A stretch of DNA of 64,000 nucleotides from Astrobacterium formosum (GTDB lineage Bacteria > Pseudomonadota > Alphaproteobacteria > Rhizobiales > Xanthobacteraceae), in NCBI GenBank assembly GCA_030848545.1, contig JAVDCA010000030.1:1-64000 (forward strand), in the 5' to 3' direction. Positions within the stretch are counted from its first letter, which is position 1, and every line of letters begins with the position of its first letter. The notes below the pieces were generated by a model that was not told where the DNA came from, searched no databases, and saw only the letters and a program-made list of their open reading frames with translations. The position numbers and the translations under genes are program-made. Positions 43,971 to 52,855 of this stretch are shown here, in pieces.

Positions 43971-45809
43971 ATGAACGACATTCCCGATCCCGCGCCGGGC
44001 CTGGGGCTGGACACCGCATCCGGCGACACCGGCTACCGCGTGCTGGCGCGCAAATACCGCCCCTCGACCTTCGCCGACCTGATCGGCCAGGAGGCGATGG
44101 TCCGGACCATTTCCAACGCCTTCGAGGCCGGCCGCATCCCGCAGGCCTGGATCCTCACCGGCGTGCGCGGGGTCGGCAAGACCACCACCGCGCGCATTCT
44201 CGCCCGTGCCCTCAATTACGAACTCCCCGACGGCTCCGTCACCGGCCCGACCATCCACATGCCGGCACTGGGCGTGCACTGCCGGGCGATCATGGACAGC
44301 CGCCATGTCGACGTCATCGAAATGGACGCCGCCTCCCACAACGGCGTCGACGACATCCGCCAGATCAACGAGGCGGTGCGCTACGCGCCGGTGTCGGCCC
44401 GTTACAAGGTCTACATCCTCGACGAGGTCCACATGGTGACCACGCAGGGCTTCAATGCCCTGCTGAAGACCCTCGAAGAGCCGCCGCCGCACGCCAAGTT
44501 CATCTTCGCGACGACCGAGATCAGGAAAGTGCCGGTCACGGTGCTGTCGCGCTGCCAGCGCTTCGACCTGCGTCGCGTCGACGCCGACGCCCTGGTCGGT
44601 CACCTGGAGCGCATCGCCACCCAGGAGGGCATCGCCGCCGAAACGGAGGCTCTGGCGTTGATCGCCCGCGCGGCCGAAGGCTCGGTGCGCGATTCGCTAT
44701 CGCTGCTCGATCAGGCGATCGCCCACGCGGCCGGCCGTATCACCGCCGAGGACGTGCGCCGCATGCTCGGCCTCGCCGACCGCGGCCGCGTCGTCGACCT
44801 GTTCGAAGCCCTGATGAAGGGCGACATCGCTGCCGCCTTGACGGAGCTGCGCGCCCAATACGACGCCGGCGCCGACCCCGCCGTGGTACTGACCGACCTC
44901 GCCGAGTTCACCCATCTGGTGACGCGGGTGAAGATCGTCCCGGCCGTCGCCGAGGACCGCTCGCTCGCCGAGGTGGAGCGCACCCGCGCGCGCGCCTTTG
45001 CGGCCGGCCTGTCCATGCGCATCCTGTCGCGGGCCTGGCAGATGCTTTTCAAGGGCCTCGGCGACGTGCAGGCGGCCCCAAAGCCCATCGCGGCCGCCGA
45101 AATGGTCCTGGTGCGCATCGCCTATGCGGCCGACTTGCCCACGCCCGACGAGGCCCTGCGGGTCCTGGCCGACATGAACGGCGCCGATTCGCGCTCCGCC
45201 CCTGCCCCGCATAACGGCGCGCCCGCGGGCGGTCCCGCCGCCTCGCGCTTCGAGACGGTGCGCGGCGGCGCCCGCACGGCCCTACAGCCGGTGGCGACCA
45301 ACAGCGTGCCGGTGGCCCGCACCGCCGAGGCACAGCCGAGCGCCCCGGCCCTGGTGCTCGGGCGCTTCGAAGATCTGGTCGCGCTCGCCGAGGAGCGGCG
45401 GGATCTTCCCATGCGCACCGCCCTCGAACGCGACCTGCGGCTGGTGCGTTTCGAGGACGGACGCCTCGAGATCGCGCTGGAGCCGGCGGCACCGCGCACG
45501 CTGGTCAACGATATTTCGCGCAAGCTCGGCGAGTGGACCGGCCGGCCCTGGATGGTGGTGGTCTCCTCCGAGCCCGGCCAGCCGACCCTGCGCGCCCAGG
45601 CCGAGGCGCTCCAGGCCGAACGCGAACTGGGCGTCCAGGCAGACCCGCTGGTGCGAAAAGTGCTCGCCCGGTTTCCGGGCGCTCAGATCGTCGCCGTGCG
45701 CATCGGCGAGGCCGATGCGCTGACGGCGGACACCGGCGCGGTGGACGAACCGCCTCCCGACGATTCAACCACCTTCGGCGAACCGGACGACCGCGACGAC
45801 GATTACTGA
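43971..45809 (+). CDS. dnaX: DNA polymerase III gamma/tau subunit
   Basis: This is the 612-residue clamp-loader ATPase. The AAA+ core (about 22-250) has Walker A GVRGVGKTTTA, Walker B VYILDEVHMV and the sensor arginine in VLSRCQRFDLRR. The zinc-binding module between them has kept just one of the four cysteines (GVHCRAI), a loss also seen in relatives. Domain III follows (about 260-375) and a C-terminal tau-like region (about 440-600; VRFEDGRLEIALEPAAPRTLVNDISRKLGEWTGRPW). No slippery site for a short gamma form was noted. It is followed by ybaB and recR, a conserved trio. Confidence 0.95.
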   Translation: MNDIPDPAPGLGLDTASGDTGYRVLARKYRPSTFADLIGQEAMVRTISNAFEAGRIPQAWILTGVRGVGKTTTARILARALNYELPDGSVTGPTIHMPALGVHCRAIMDSRHVDVIEMDAASHNGVDDIRQINEAVRYAPVSARYKVYILDEVHMVTTQGFNALLKTLEEPPPHAKFIFATTEIRKVPVTVLSRCQRFDLRRVDADALVGHLERIATQEGIAAETEALALIARAAEGSVRDSLSLLDQAIAHAAGRITAEDVRRMLGLADRGRVVDLFEALMKGDIAAALTELRAQYDAGADPAVVLTDLAEFTHLVTRVKIVPAVAEDRSLAEVERTRARAFAAGLSMRILSRAWQMLFKGLGDVQAAPKPIAAAEMVLVRIAYAADLPTPDEALRVLADMNGADSRSAPAPHNGAPAGGPAASRFETVRGGARTALQPVATNSVPVARTAEAQPSAPALVLGRFEDLVALAEERRDLPMRTALERDLRLVRFEDGRLEIALEPAAPRTLVNDISRKLGEWTGRPWMVVVSSEPGQPTLRAQAEALQAERELGVQADPLVRKVLARFPGAQIVAVRIGEADALTADTGAVDEPPPDDSTTFGEPDDRDDDY

Positions 45810-45848
45810 TGGATGACGGCCCGGACGGGTCTGCGAGAGGCGAAACGA

Positions 45849-46169
45849 ATGGCGGATTTCCTCGGCTTGATGAAACAGGCCGCCGAGCTCAAATCGAAGA
45901 TGGAAGCCCTGCAGGCGGAACTCGACCAGATCGAGGTCGAGGGCTCCTCCGGCGCCGGCCTGGTGACGATCCGCGTCACCGCCAAGGGCGCCATGAAGGC
46001 TGTGCGCATCGATCCGTCGCTGGTCAAGCCCGACGAGACCGAAGTCCTCGAGGACCTGATCGTCGCCGCCCATGACGACGCCCGTCGCAAGGCCGAAGCC
46101 GTGCTACAGGAAAAGATGCAAGGCCTGACCGGCGGTCTGCCGCTGCCGCCGGGGCTCAAACTGTTTTGA
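45849..46169 (+). CDS. YbaB/EbfC-family nucleoid-associated protein
   Basis: This 106-residue DNA-binding protein has an N-terminal coiled helix (LMKQAAELKSKMEALQAELDQIEVEG) then strands with GLVTIRVTAKGAMKAVRIDPSLVKPDETEVLEDLIVAAHDDARRKAE, the complete family pattern, and a C-terminal GGLPLPPGLKLF. It forms tweezer-like dimers that bind DNA. The start was moved to ATG 45849. It sits between dnaX and recR as in most proteobacteria. Confidence 0.95.
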   Translation: MADFLGLMKQAAELKSKMEALQAELDQIEVEGSSGAGLVTIRVTAKGAMKAVRIDPSLVKPDETEVLEDLIVAAHDDARRKAEAVLQEKMQGLTGGLPLPPGLKLF

Positions 46170-46195
46170 TCCTCGTTTTCTTGCCCCCGAAGCCT

Positions 46196-46287
46196 GTCAT
46201 GGCCGGCTTGTCCCGGCCATCCACGCCTTGAGGAATGTCAGCGCCGCAAGGAAGACGTGGACGCCCGGGACAAGGCCCGTGCATGAC
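46196..46287. repeat. Inverted dispersed repeat between ybaB and recR
   Basis: GTCATGGCCGGCTTGTCCCGG...CCATCCACG on the left faces CGTGGACGCCCGGGACAAGG...CCCGTGCATGAC on the right, giving a long hairpin. The same family is found in weaker form at 10409-10496. Confidence 0.75.
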
Positions 46288-46313
46288 GAAGTGAGAGCCG
46301 ATACAGACCCATC

Positions 46314-46916
46314 ATGCCCGCCGTCGCCGGACCCGAGATCGAACGCCTGATCCAGTTGCTCGCCCGCCTGCCGGGCCTCGGCCCGCGCTCGGCGCGGCGC
46401 GCCGCGCTGCATCTCATCAAGAAGCGCGAGCAGCTGATGACACCGCTCTCCGCCGCGCTCGCGGTCGCGGCGGAAAAGATCCAGGTGTGCCGTATCTGCG
46501 GCAATATCGATACACAGAACCCGTGCACGGTGTGCACCGACCCGCGCCGCGATCCATCGGTCATCGTGGTCGTCGCGGACGTCGCCGACCTGTGGGCGCT
46601 GGAACGCGCCCACGCGGTCAATGCCCGCTACCACGTGCTCGGCGGCACGCTGTCGCCCCTCGATGGCGTCGGCCCGGAAGATCTCACCATCGACGCATTG
46701 GTGACCCGCGCCCACGCGGCCGACGTCAAGGAAGTGATCCTCGCCTTGAACGCCACCGTCGATGGCCAGACGACGGCGCATTACATCACCGATCTCCTCA
46801 ATGACGCCGACGTCGCCGTGACCCGCCTCGCCTACGGGGTGCCGGTCGGCGGCGAACTCGACTATCTCGACGAGGGCACGCTCGCGGCGGCGATCAGGAG
46901 CCGGACGCCGGTTTGA
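46314..46916 (+). CDS. recR: Recombination mediator RecR
   Basis: This 200-residue protein of the RecF pathway has the helix-hairpin-helix ([24 protein letters not shown]), the four-cysteine zinc finger ([16 protein letters not shown]), and a Toprim domain ([42 protein letters not shown]). It helps load RecA at gaps. Length and motifs are fully typical. Confidence 0.96.
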   Translation: MPAVAGPEIERLIQLLARLPGLGPRSARRAALHLIKKREQLMTPLSAALAVAAEKIQVCRICGNIDTQNPCTVCTDPRRDPSVIVVVADVADLWALERAHAVNARYHVLGGTLSPLDGVGPEDLTIDALVTRAHAADVKEVILALNATVDGQTTAHYITDLLNDADVAVTRLAYGVPVGGELDYLDEGTLAAAIRSRTPV

Positions 46917-47057
46917 CGCAAGCGGCGCACGCTGCGCAACGCTCACGAAATCACCCGGCACCGAATTGGTCGTGGCGACGAGCGTCATTGGGTTGCTTCG
47001 CGCGTAATGACGGTCGACGATGGCATCCGTCACGATGCCAATGCGGTTGGCATCAAG

Positions 47058-47777
47058 TCAGCTCGACTTGAGGCGTCGACGCAATCGATCGACGCGTGGC
47101 TCGGACGAGGCGAGATCCTTGAAGGCGGAGACGTAGTTCTTTTCCGTCCGCAGGATGTGCGCGCGGAGCACTTTGCGCAGACGGCGCAGGTCGCCGCGCG
47201 CCAGCAGGTCGATGATCAGGCGGTGGTCCGCGAACGAGCGCGCGGGCTCCGCCTCCGTGTGTACCGCAAGCGCGGTGCGCAGCGCCGACACCTGCCCGAG
47301 GATCAGGGCATAGCCCTGTTGCAGATAGCGGTTCTCCGATCCTTCCAGGAAGGCGAGGTGGTATTGGGTGTCCAGCCGTCCGTAGCCGCACATGTCGCCA
47401 GATTCGATCACCCTCTCCATGCCGTCGGCGATGCCGGTGAGGCGTCGGCGAAGCGCATCGACGTTGCGGGCCGCCGCCAGTTCGACCGCCTGCAGTTCCA
47501 GCCCGGCGCGATACTCGCATAAAGCCGCGATGTCAGCGAGCGTCGGCGTGAACACGTAGGTGCCCGACTTGGGCACGATCTTGACCAGCCCCTCGCGCTG
47601 GAGCTGATCGAGCGCCTCACGCACCGGCGTTCGGCTGACTTCGAAGGCGGCGGCCAGATTCTCTTCCGACAACGCCTCGCCGAAGGACAGGCGCGCATCG
47701 ACGATCGCTTCGCGGATCTGCTGGGCGATGCGTTCTGGCAGCGGCGCCGGTGGGTGGGGCTCGCTCGTCCGTCCCAT
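47058..47777 (-). CDS. GntR-family (FadR/FCD type) transcriptional regulator
   Basis: This 239-residue regulator has a winged helix (about 12-75; LPERIAQQIREAIVDARLSFGEALSEENLAAAFEVSRTPVREALDQLQREGLVKIVPKSGTYV) and an all-helical FCD ligand domain (about 85-220; YRAGLELQAVELAA, DTQYHLAFLEGSENRYL, FADHRLIIDLLARGD). The His and Asp residues that bind metal or carboxylate ligands are present. As the last gene of the leftward TRAP/lyase cluster, 19 bases after dctM, it likely controls it in response to its organic acid substrate. Confidence 0.9.
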   Translation of the reverse strand: MGRTSEPHPPAPLPERIAQQIREAIVDARLSFGEALSEENLAAAFEVSRTPVREALDQLQREGLVKIVPKSGTYVFTPTLADIAALCEYRAGLELQAVELAAARNVDALRRRLTGIADGMERVIESGDMCGYGRLDTQYHLAFLEGSENRYLQQGYALILGQVSALRTALAVHTEAEPARSFADHRLIIDLLARGDLRRLRKVLRAHILRTEKNYVSAFKDLASSEPRVDRLRRRLKSS

Positions 47778-47796
47778 GTGTATCGCGTCTCCTTCC

Positions 47797-49197
47797 TCAG
47801 CGCAGCGGCGCCAGCGCCAAAGCCGGCACCAGGATGCAAAGGCCCAGGCCGACCACCTGTATGATGACAAAAGGAATGATGCCGCGATAGATGTCGCTGA
47901 TCTTGATCGATGGCGGTGCCGTACCTTTGAGGAAAAACAACGCGAAGCCGAACGGCGGCGTCAGGAACGAGGTCTGCAGATTGACGGCGACCAGGGTGGC
48001 GAACCAGATCAGCACCATGCTCTTCTGATCGGTAGCCGCCAAAGCCTCGATGCCGAGGGTAGGCGCGAAAGCAGGCGCGTATTTGGCGATCACCGGCGCG
48101 AACACCGGCAGGATAATGAGCGTGATCTCGATCCAGTCGAAGAAGAAGCCGAGCAGGAAGATCACCCCCATCAGGAGGATCAGCAGGCCCCAGCTGCCCA
48201 GCCCCATCCAGTTGATGAACTCGTGGATCAAGTCCTCGCCGTAAAGGGCGCGGAAGACGTAGGAGAAGGCAGTGGCGCCGGCGAAGATCAGGAAGATCAT
48301 CGCCGAGGTGGCGGCGGTGCGCACGGCGACATAATCGAGAGTCGCGCGGTTCAGCTTGCCATTCATCCAGGCGAGCACGATGGCGCCGGCTGCACCAACT
48401 CCGGAGGCCTCCGTCGGAGTCGCCCAGCCGGCGAAGATCGAGCCGAGCACGAGCGAGATCAACACCACCGGCGGCACGAAGGCCCTCACCACCAACCGTG
48501 CCAGACCGCCCTCGCTCTCCGCATCGGTGAGCTCGACCGGCGGCGCCACCTTCGGGTTCCACCAGGCCGCGCCGGCGATGTAGAGGCAGTAGAGCGCCGA
48601 CAGGGTCAGGCCGGGCAGGATGGCGGCGAGGAACAGGTCGCCGACGGCGAGCGACATCAGGTCGGCCATCATCACCAGCATGACCGAGGGCGGGATCAGG
48701 ATGCCCAGCGTCGAACTCGCCGCGATGGTGCCGCAGGCGAGCTTCTTGTCGTAGCCTTGCTCAATCATGGTCGGCAGCGCCATCATGGACAGCATCACCA
48801 CCGAGGCGCCGATGATACCCGTGGTCGCCGCCATGATGGTGCCGAGCAGGGTGACGGCGAGGGCGAGACCGCCGGGCGTTCGCCGCAGCATGATCTGCAG
48901 AACGCGCAGGAGGCTCGAGGCGACGTCGCTGCGCTCCAGCATGATGCCCATGAACACGAAGCACGGGATGGCGACGAGGAGTTGGTTGTTGGCGCCGTTC
49001 TGCCACAGCCGGTCGACGAACAAGAACAGTTCGACCGGCGACATCAGGCCGAGAGAGATGCCGAGGCCGGCGAATATCAGCGCCACGCCACCGAGCACGA
49101 GCCCGACCGGGAAGCCGGAGAAGAGGACGAAGCCGAGAACGACGAACATGTAGCCGCCGGCGTAGTCGTAGAGGTGATGATGGATCGCCTGGAACAT
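47797..49197 (-). CDS. dctM: TRAP transporter large membrane subunit (DctM)
   Basis: This 466-residue DctM-type permease has about 12 hydrophobic segments. Family stretches include FLFVDRLWQNGANNQLLVAIPCFVFMGIMLERSDVASSLL near the N-terminus, GTIMAATTGIIGASVVMLSMMALPTMIEQGYDKKLACGTIAASSTLGILIPPSVMLVM in the middle, and the C-terminal FLTPPFGFALFFLKGTAPPSI. The ATG overlaps the dctQ stop by one base. It uses the sodium gradient to import the acid brought by DctP. Confidence 0.93.
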   Translation of the reverse strand: MFQAIHHHLYDYAGGYMFVVLGFVLFSGFPVGLVLGGVALIFAGLGISLGLMSPVELFLFVDRLWQNGANNQLLVAIPCFVFMGIMLERSDVASSLLRVLQIMLRRTPGGLALAVTLLGTIMAATTGIIGASVVMLSMMALPTMIEQGYDKKLACGTIAASSTLGILIPPSVMLVMMADLMSLAVGDLFLAAILPGLTLSALYCLYIAGAAWWNPKVAPPVELTDAESEGGLARLVVRAFVPPVVLISLVLGSIFAGWATPTEASGVGAAGAIVLAWMNGKLNRATLDYVAVRTAATSAMIFLIFAGATAFSYVFRALYGEDLIHEFINWMGLGSWGLLILLMGVIFLLGFFFDWIEITLIILPVFAPVIAKYAPAFAPTLGIEALAATDQKSMVLIWFATLVAVNLQTSFLTPPFGFALFFLKGTAPPSIKISDIYRGIIPFVIIQVVGLGLCILVPALALAPLR

Positions 49198-49811
49198 CAC
49201 GAACGCTCCGCCGACTTGTCGAGCGCGATCATGCCGAGGCGTTCGCGGGCGGCGCGGGCGACCTCCGGCGGTCCGAACAGATAGGAGATGACCCGCAGGA
49301 GCGTCGCGATGAGCGAACACATCAGCAGGACGGCGCCGATGAGCAGGAACGACTTGACGATCCAGCGGTTGGGGAGGCCGGTCGCCGACGGCGAAGCTTC
49401 ATGCTGGAAATAGGACTTCGCCACGAACTCCCAGCCGAACCAGATCAGCACGGCGACGTAGGGGATCGCGAAGGCGACGAGGCCCGCGAGCTCGATGAAC
49501 CCGCGGGAGCGTTCACTGCGGTTATCACGCCAGATGTCGACGCGCACATGGGTGCCATCCAGATAGGCGAACCCATAGGCGAGCAGGAAGATGACCGCGT
49601 GGAAATGCCATTCGAGCTCCTGCAGCCGCGTCGCCGACATGAAGTCGTTGAGCCGGCTCGAGAGCACGTACTGCTGCACGCCGGGGATCTTGCGGGTGAC
49701 GACATCGAAGACGATGATCAGGATCAACGGCATGATCGTCCACGCGCCGATCCGCGCCGCGACGGTGCACACACGCGCCAGTCGGTCGGATAACCTCAAC
49801 AACGGAGCCAT
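49197..49811 (-). CDS. dctQ: TRAP transporter small membrane subunit (DctQ)
   Basis: This 204-residue DctQ-type protein has four membrane helices (about 18-40, 70-90, 110-130 and 160-185) and the family motif WHFHAVIFLLAYGFAYLDGTHVRVDIWRDNRS (about 68-99). It pairs with DctM. A stable hairpin lies between it and dctP, which would allow more binding protein than permease to be made. Confidence 0.9.
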   Translation of the reverse strand: MAPLLRLSDRLARVCTVAARIGAWTIMPLILIIVFDVVTRKIPGVQQYVLSSRLNDFMSATRLQELEWHFHAVIFLLAYGFAYLDGTHVRVDIWRDNRSERSRGFIELAGLVAFAIPYVAVLIWFGWEFVAKSYFQHEASPSATGLPNRWIVKSFLLIGAVLLMCSLIATLLRVISYLFGPPEVARAARERLGMIALDKSAERS

Positions 49812-49867
49812 GGTGTCGTCCGGTCACGTGCGGTGAAGGCCCGTTGGCGGCGGGTCGGGTAGGGGAA

Positions 49868-49893
49868 GAGGCCGCGGCGCGAACCGCGGCCTC
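49868..49893 (-). terminator. Intercistronic hairpin between dctP and dctQ
   Basis: GAGGCCGCGG, a six-base loop, then CCGCGGCCTC is a perfect ten-pair stem with no T run. It probably stabilises the 3' end of the dctP message or partly stops transcription, rather than being a full terminator. Confidence 0.5.
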
Positions 49894-49908
49894 CGGTATC
49901 GCGAGCAA

Positions 49909-50961
49909 TCACTTCAGATAGGCGCGTTCGCCCCAGATCTTGTAGTTTTTGCGGAAGGCCGACAGGCTCTCCCACACCTTCTTGGAATCCGGGTTGGCGG
50001 CGATCTCGGCGGCGATGACCTTCTCCCATTCGGCGTGGAACGCTTTGATGAACTCGTCCGGATAGGTCAGGATCTTGACGCCGTCGGCCTCGTTCTTCTT
50101 GAGAATCTCGAACTGGCCGGCTTCGCCGTCCGCGTACTGCTCGATGGTGGCCTCGTCGCAGGCCACTTCGATCATCTTGCGCTGGCCGTCGTTCAGCGAC
50201 TTCCAATTGGCGAGATTGATGACCAGTTCCTGCACGGTCGAAGGCTGATGCCAGCCCGGGAAATAGTTGAACTTGGCGACCTTGTAGAAGCCAAGCCCGC
50301 GGTCGATCGCCGGCACCGACTGTTCGGCGGCGTCGATCGTGCCGAGTTCGAGGGCTTGATAGACTTCGCCGGGTGCGAGCAGTTGAGGCGACACGCCGAA
50401 GCGCTCCATCACCTTGGCGCCGAGACCGAAGAAGCGCATCTTCAGTCCCTTGAAGTCTTCGAGCGACTTGATCTCCTTGCGGAACCAGCCGGCGCTTTCG
50501 GGTGGCAGGATGCCGCACGGCATCATGTAGAGATTGTCGCGCGCATAGATTTCGCGCGCCAACGCCAGGCCGCCGCCGTAGCGCAGCCACGCCAGCATCT
50601 CGCCGGTCGAAGGCCCGAACGGCACGGCAGCAAAGAAGTTGTAGGCCGAGTTCTTGCCGGCATTGAAGCCGGGCGAACCGTAAGCGGCATTGATAGAGCC
50701 CTTCGACACGGCGTCGTAGTACTGCGCCCCGGCAACCAGTGCGCCGGGCTCGAAGACGCGGATGTCGAACTTGCCGCCCGACAGAAGCTTGACGGTCTCG
50801 GCGATCTTGAAGGCCGTATTGCCGGCGACAGGCAGCGCCTTGGCATAGGCGGAATGCATGCGCCAGCGCGTCGTGTCCTGCGCGTCGGCGGTGGCGACGA
50901 GGGCTGCTGCCGCGAGCGTGCCGAGGGCGGCGGACATCAGAGTCGATTTTCCGAAAACCAT
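49909..50961 (-). CDS. dctP: TRAP transporter periplasmic binding protein (DctP family)
   Basis: This 350-residue secreted binding protein has a signal peptide (about 1-27, ...AAALVATADAQ). The family features are the mature start TTRWRMHSAYAKALPVAGNTAFKIAETVKLLSGGKFDIRVFEPGALV, the ligand helix region SLEDFKGLKMRFFGLGAKVMERFGVSPQLLAPGEVYQALELGTIDAAEQSVP with the carboxylate-binding Arg, and the VQELVINLANW stretch. It resembles the COG4663 branch, whose ligands include 2-oxo acids and chloroaromatic acids. The true ligand is not known. Confidence 0.92.
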   Translation of the reverse strand: MVFGKSTLMSAALGTLAAAALVATADAQDTTRWRMHSAYAKALPVAGNTAFKIAETVKLLSGGKFDIRVFEPGALVAGAQYYDAVSKGSINAAYGSPGFNAGKNSAYNFFAAVPFGPSTGEMLAWLRYGGGLALAREIYARDNLYMMPCGILPPESAGWFRKEIKSLEDFKGLKMRFFGLGAKVMERFGVSPQLLAPGEVYQALELGTIDAAEQSVPAIDRGLGFYKVAKFNYFPGWHQPSTVQELVINLANWKSLNDGQRKMIEVACDEATIEQYADGEAGQFEILKKNEADGVKILTYPDEFIKAFHAEWEKVIAAEIAANPDSKKVWESLSAFRKNYKIWGERAYLK

Positions 50962-50997
50962 GGTCTCCTCGCTTTCTAGTGTCAGGACTTGCCAGTG

Positions 50998-51891
50998 TCA
51001 GGACTTGTGGGCGTCAGGTTCGGCGAACTGATGCTCGAACGCCTGCCAGCGCCCGAGGTCGACGATCTCGCTGAATTCAGCGTAAGTGGTCATGCGCGCC
51101 GCGCAGGCGTGCGTGCTGCCGTCGCGGCGCAGCGCCTCCAGCATGTCGGCGATCGCCTTGGCGGCGACGAACAGGGACGACAATGCATAGAAGACGATGT
51201 TGAAGCCCATCGCCTCGATGTCGCGGGCCGTCAACGTGGCGGCTTCAGTACCATCGACGATCGACAGGACCTTGCGGGCGGACAGCCCGCGCGCGATCGA
51301 CTCCGCCTGGGCGATGGTCTTGACGCCGTCGACGAAGACGAGGTCGGCGCCGGCGTCGGCATAGCGCTTGGCGCGGTCGAGCGCGGCGTCCATGCCCTGG
51401 ACCCCGAGGGCATCGGTGCGCGCGATGACGACGAGCGGGCTGCCGCCACGCGCCGCCAGCGCCGCCGCGACGCGTTTGGCGTGCTCTTGCGGCGATACCA
51501 GCCGGGCACCGCTCAATTGTCCGCAGCGTTTCGGCAGCGCCTGGTCTTCGAGATGGATGGCGGCCGTGCCGGCCTGCACATGCTCTTCGACGGTGCGCAG
51601 GAGGTTGTTGACGCCGCCATAGCCGGTGTCGGCGTCGGCGATCACCGGCAGGGACGTCGCCCGCACCATATCGCGGGCGTGGGCGGTCATCTCGGTCTGG
51701 GTCATCAGGCCGAGATCGGGCAGGCCGAGCCGGGACGCGGTGGCGCCGAAACCGGTCATGTAGACGGCCGGAAATCCGGCCCGCTCCACCTGCCGGGCCG
51801 TGAGCGCGTCGTGAGCGCCCGGCGCCTGCACGAGGCCGCCATTGTCGAGAAGCTGCGCGAGGCGGATCGCGCCATGGATTCGCTCGGTCAT
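50998..51891 (-). CDS. Isocitrate lyase/PEP mutase-family lyase
   Basis: This 297-residue beta-barrel enzyme has the metal and substrate residues of the family: PGAHDALTARQVERAGFPAVYMTGFG (about 24-49), VIADADTGYGG (about 83-93), HLEDQALPKRCGQL with the mobile catalytic loop PKRCG (about 113-126), and VVIARTDAL. The KRCG loop is as in 2-methylisocitrate or dimethylmalate lyases, and the enzyme probably cleaves a C-C bond in a 2-hydroxy or 2-oxo diacid. It sits between a short-chain dehydrogenase and the TRAP binding protein, so it likely acts on the imported acid. Confidence 0.85.
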   Translation of the reverse strand: MTERIHGAIRLAQLLDNGGLVQAPGAHDALTARQVERAGFPAVYMTGFGATASRLGLPDLGLMTQTEMTAHARDMVRATSLPVIADADTGYGGVNNLLRTVEEHVQAGTAAIHLEDQALPKRCGQLSGARLVSPQEHAKRVAAALAARGGSPLVVIARTDALGVQGMDAALDRAKRYADAGADLVFVDGVKTIAQAESIARGLSARKVLSIVDGTEAATLTARDIEAMGFNIVFYALSSLFVAAKAIADMLEALRRDGSTHACAARMTTYAEFSEIVDLGRWQAFEHQFAEPDAHKS

Positions 51892-51895
51892 AAAG

Positions 51896-52663
51896 TCAGC
51901 GCCCTCCGGCTACGTCGAGGATGGTTCCGGTGATGTAGGCGGCCGCCGGCGACAACAGCCATATGGCGGCTCCCGCGACCTCGGCAGCCGTGCCCAGGCG
52001 CCGCAGCGGCACGATGCCGGACAGCGCCGCGACGGCGGCGGGATCGCCGATGGAATCGAGCTGCATCGGCGTGTCGATGATGCCGGGCGCAAGCGCATTG
52101 ACGCGGATGTCGGGCGCGAGTTCCTTGGCCATGGCGATCGTCAGCGTCGCGACGGCGCCCTTGGAAGCCGCATAGGCCATGTTGCCCGCCATGCCGCCGG
52201 TGCGGGCGGCGATCGACGACATGTTGACGATCGATCGCGCGTCGAGGCCGGCGCCCATGCGCACGAAGGCGGAGCCCGCATAGAACACGCTCTTGAGATT
52301 GGTGGCGAGCACGCGCTCGAGATCCGCCTCGTCGAGCGCGGCGAGCGGGGCGCGCCGGCCGATGATGCCGGCGCTGTTGACCAGATGGGAGATGCCGCCC
52401 CAGGCGTCGGCGACCGCCGCCATGGCGTCCTCCAGGGCCGGGCGGTCCGCGACGTCGACGGCGCCGACCCTCAGCCGCTCTCCGTGTTGCCGCGCCAGGC
52501 CGGAGAGCGCGTCCGGGCGCAGATCGAACACGGCGACACGGGCGCGCGCGCCGAGCAGCGCCTCGACGACGGCACGCCCGATGCCCGAGGCGCCGCCGGT
52601 CACCACCACCGTTCTGTCGCGGAAAAATTCGCCGTCTGCCGGCGCGGACTGCGCGCACGTCAT
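51896..52663 (-). CDS. Short-chain dehydrogenase/reductase
   Basis: This 255-residue SDR enzyme has the NAD(P) loop TGGASGIGR (about 22-30), DVADRPAL, the NSAG motif, the catalytic Ser in NMSSIAARTGG, the YAASK Tyr/Lys pair and the PGIIDTPM region. An acidic residue after the second strand (VFDLR) favours NAD. It likely oxidises a hydroxy acid to feed the neighbouring lyase. ATG 52663 with AGGAG eight bases upstream was chosen over GTG 52672. It is the first gene of the cluster, with four bases to the lyase gene. Confidence 0.9.
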   Translation of the reverse strand: MTCAQSAPADGEFFRDRTVVVTGGASGIGRAVVEALLGARARVAVFDLRPDALSGLARQHGERLRVGAVDVADRPALEDAMAAVADAWGGISHLVNSAGIIGRRAPLAALDEADLERVLATNLKSVFYAGSAFVRMGAGLDARSIVNMSSIAARTGGMAGNMAYAASKGAVATLTIAMAKELAPDIRVNALAPGIIDTPMQLDSIGDPAAVAALSGIVPLRRLGTAAEVAGAAIWLLSPAAAYITGTILDVAGGR

Positions 52664-52855
52664 CCCGAACACTCCTGGACCGCTTGTCCGGCCTGCTCGG
52701 GGGCGCCAAGCCGATGCACCTCAAACTAGCACCCTAGATTGGGAACACAAGGCCCTTTTGAACGGCCGCGCCATGGGCACGAGGGCGCCGGGGCGGGGAG
52801 ACGGCCTAGTCCGGAGATCCGCGCGCGAAGGTCGAAACAGATCGACTGAAGACCG

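Noticed and set aside
47408..48562. 384-codon minus-strand open frame over the end of dctM and the start of the GntR gene
   Set aside because: It is a shadow frame; its translation is Arg-rich and the DctM and GntR frames are clearly real.
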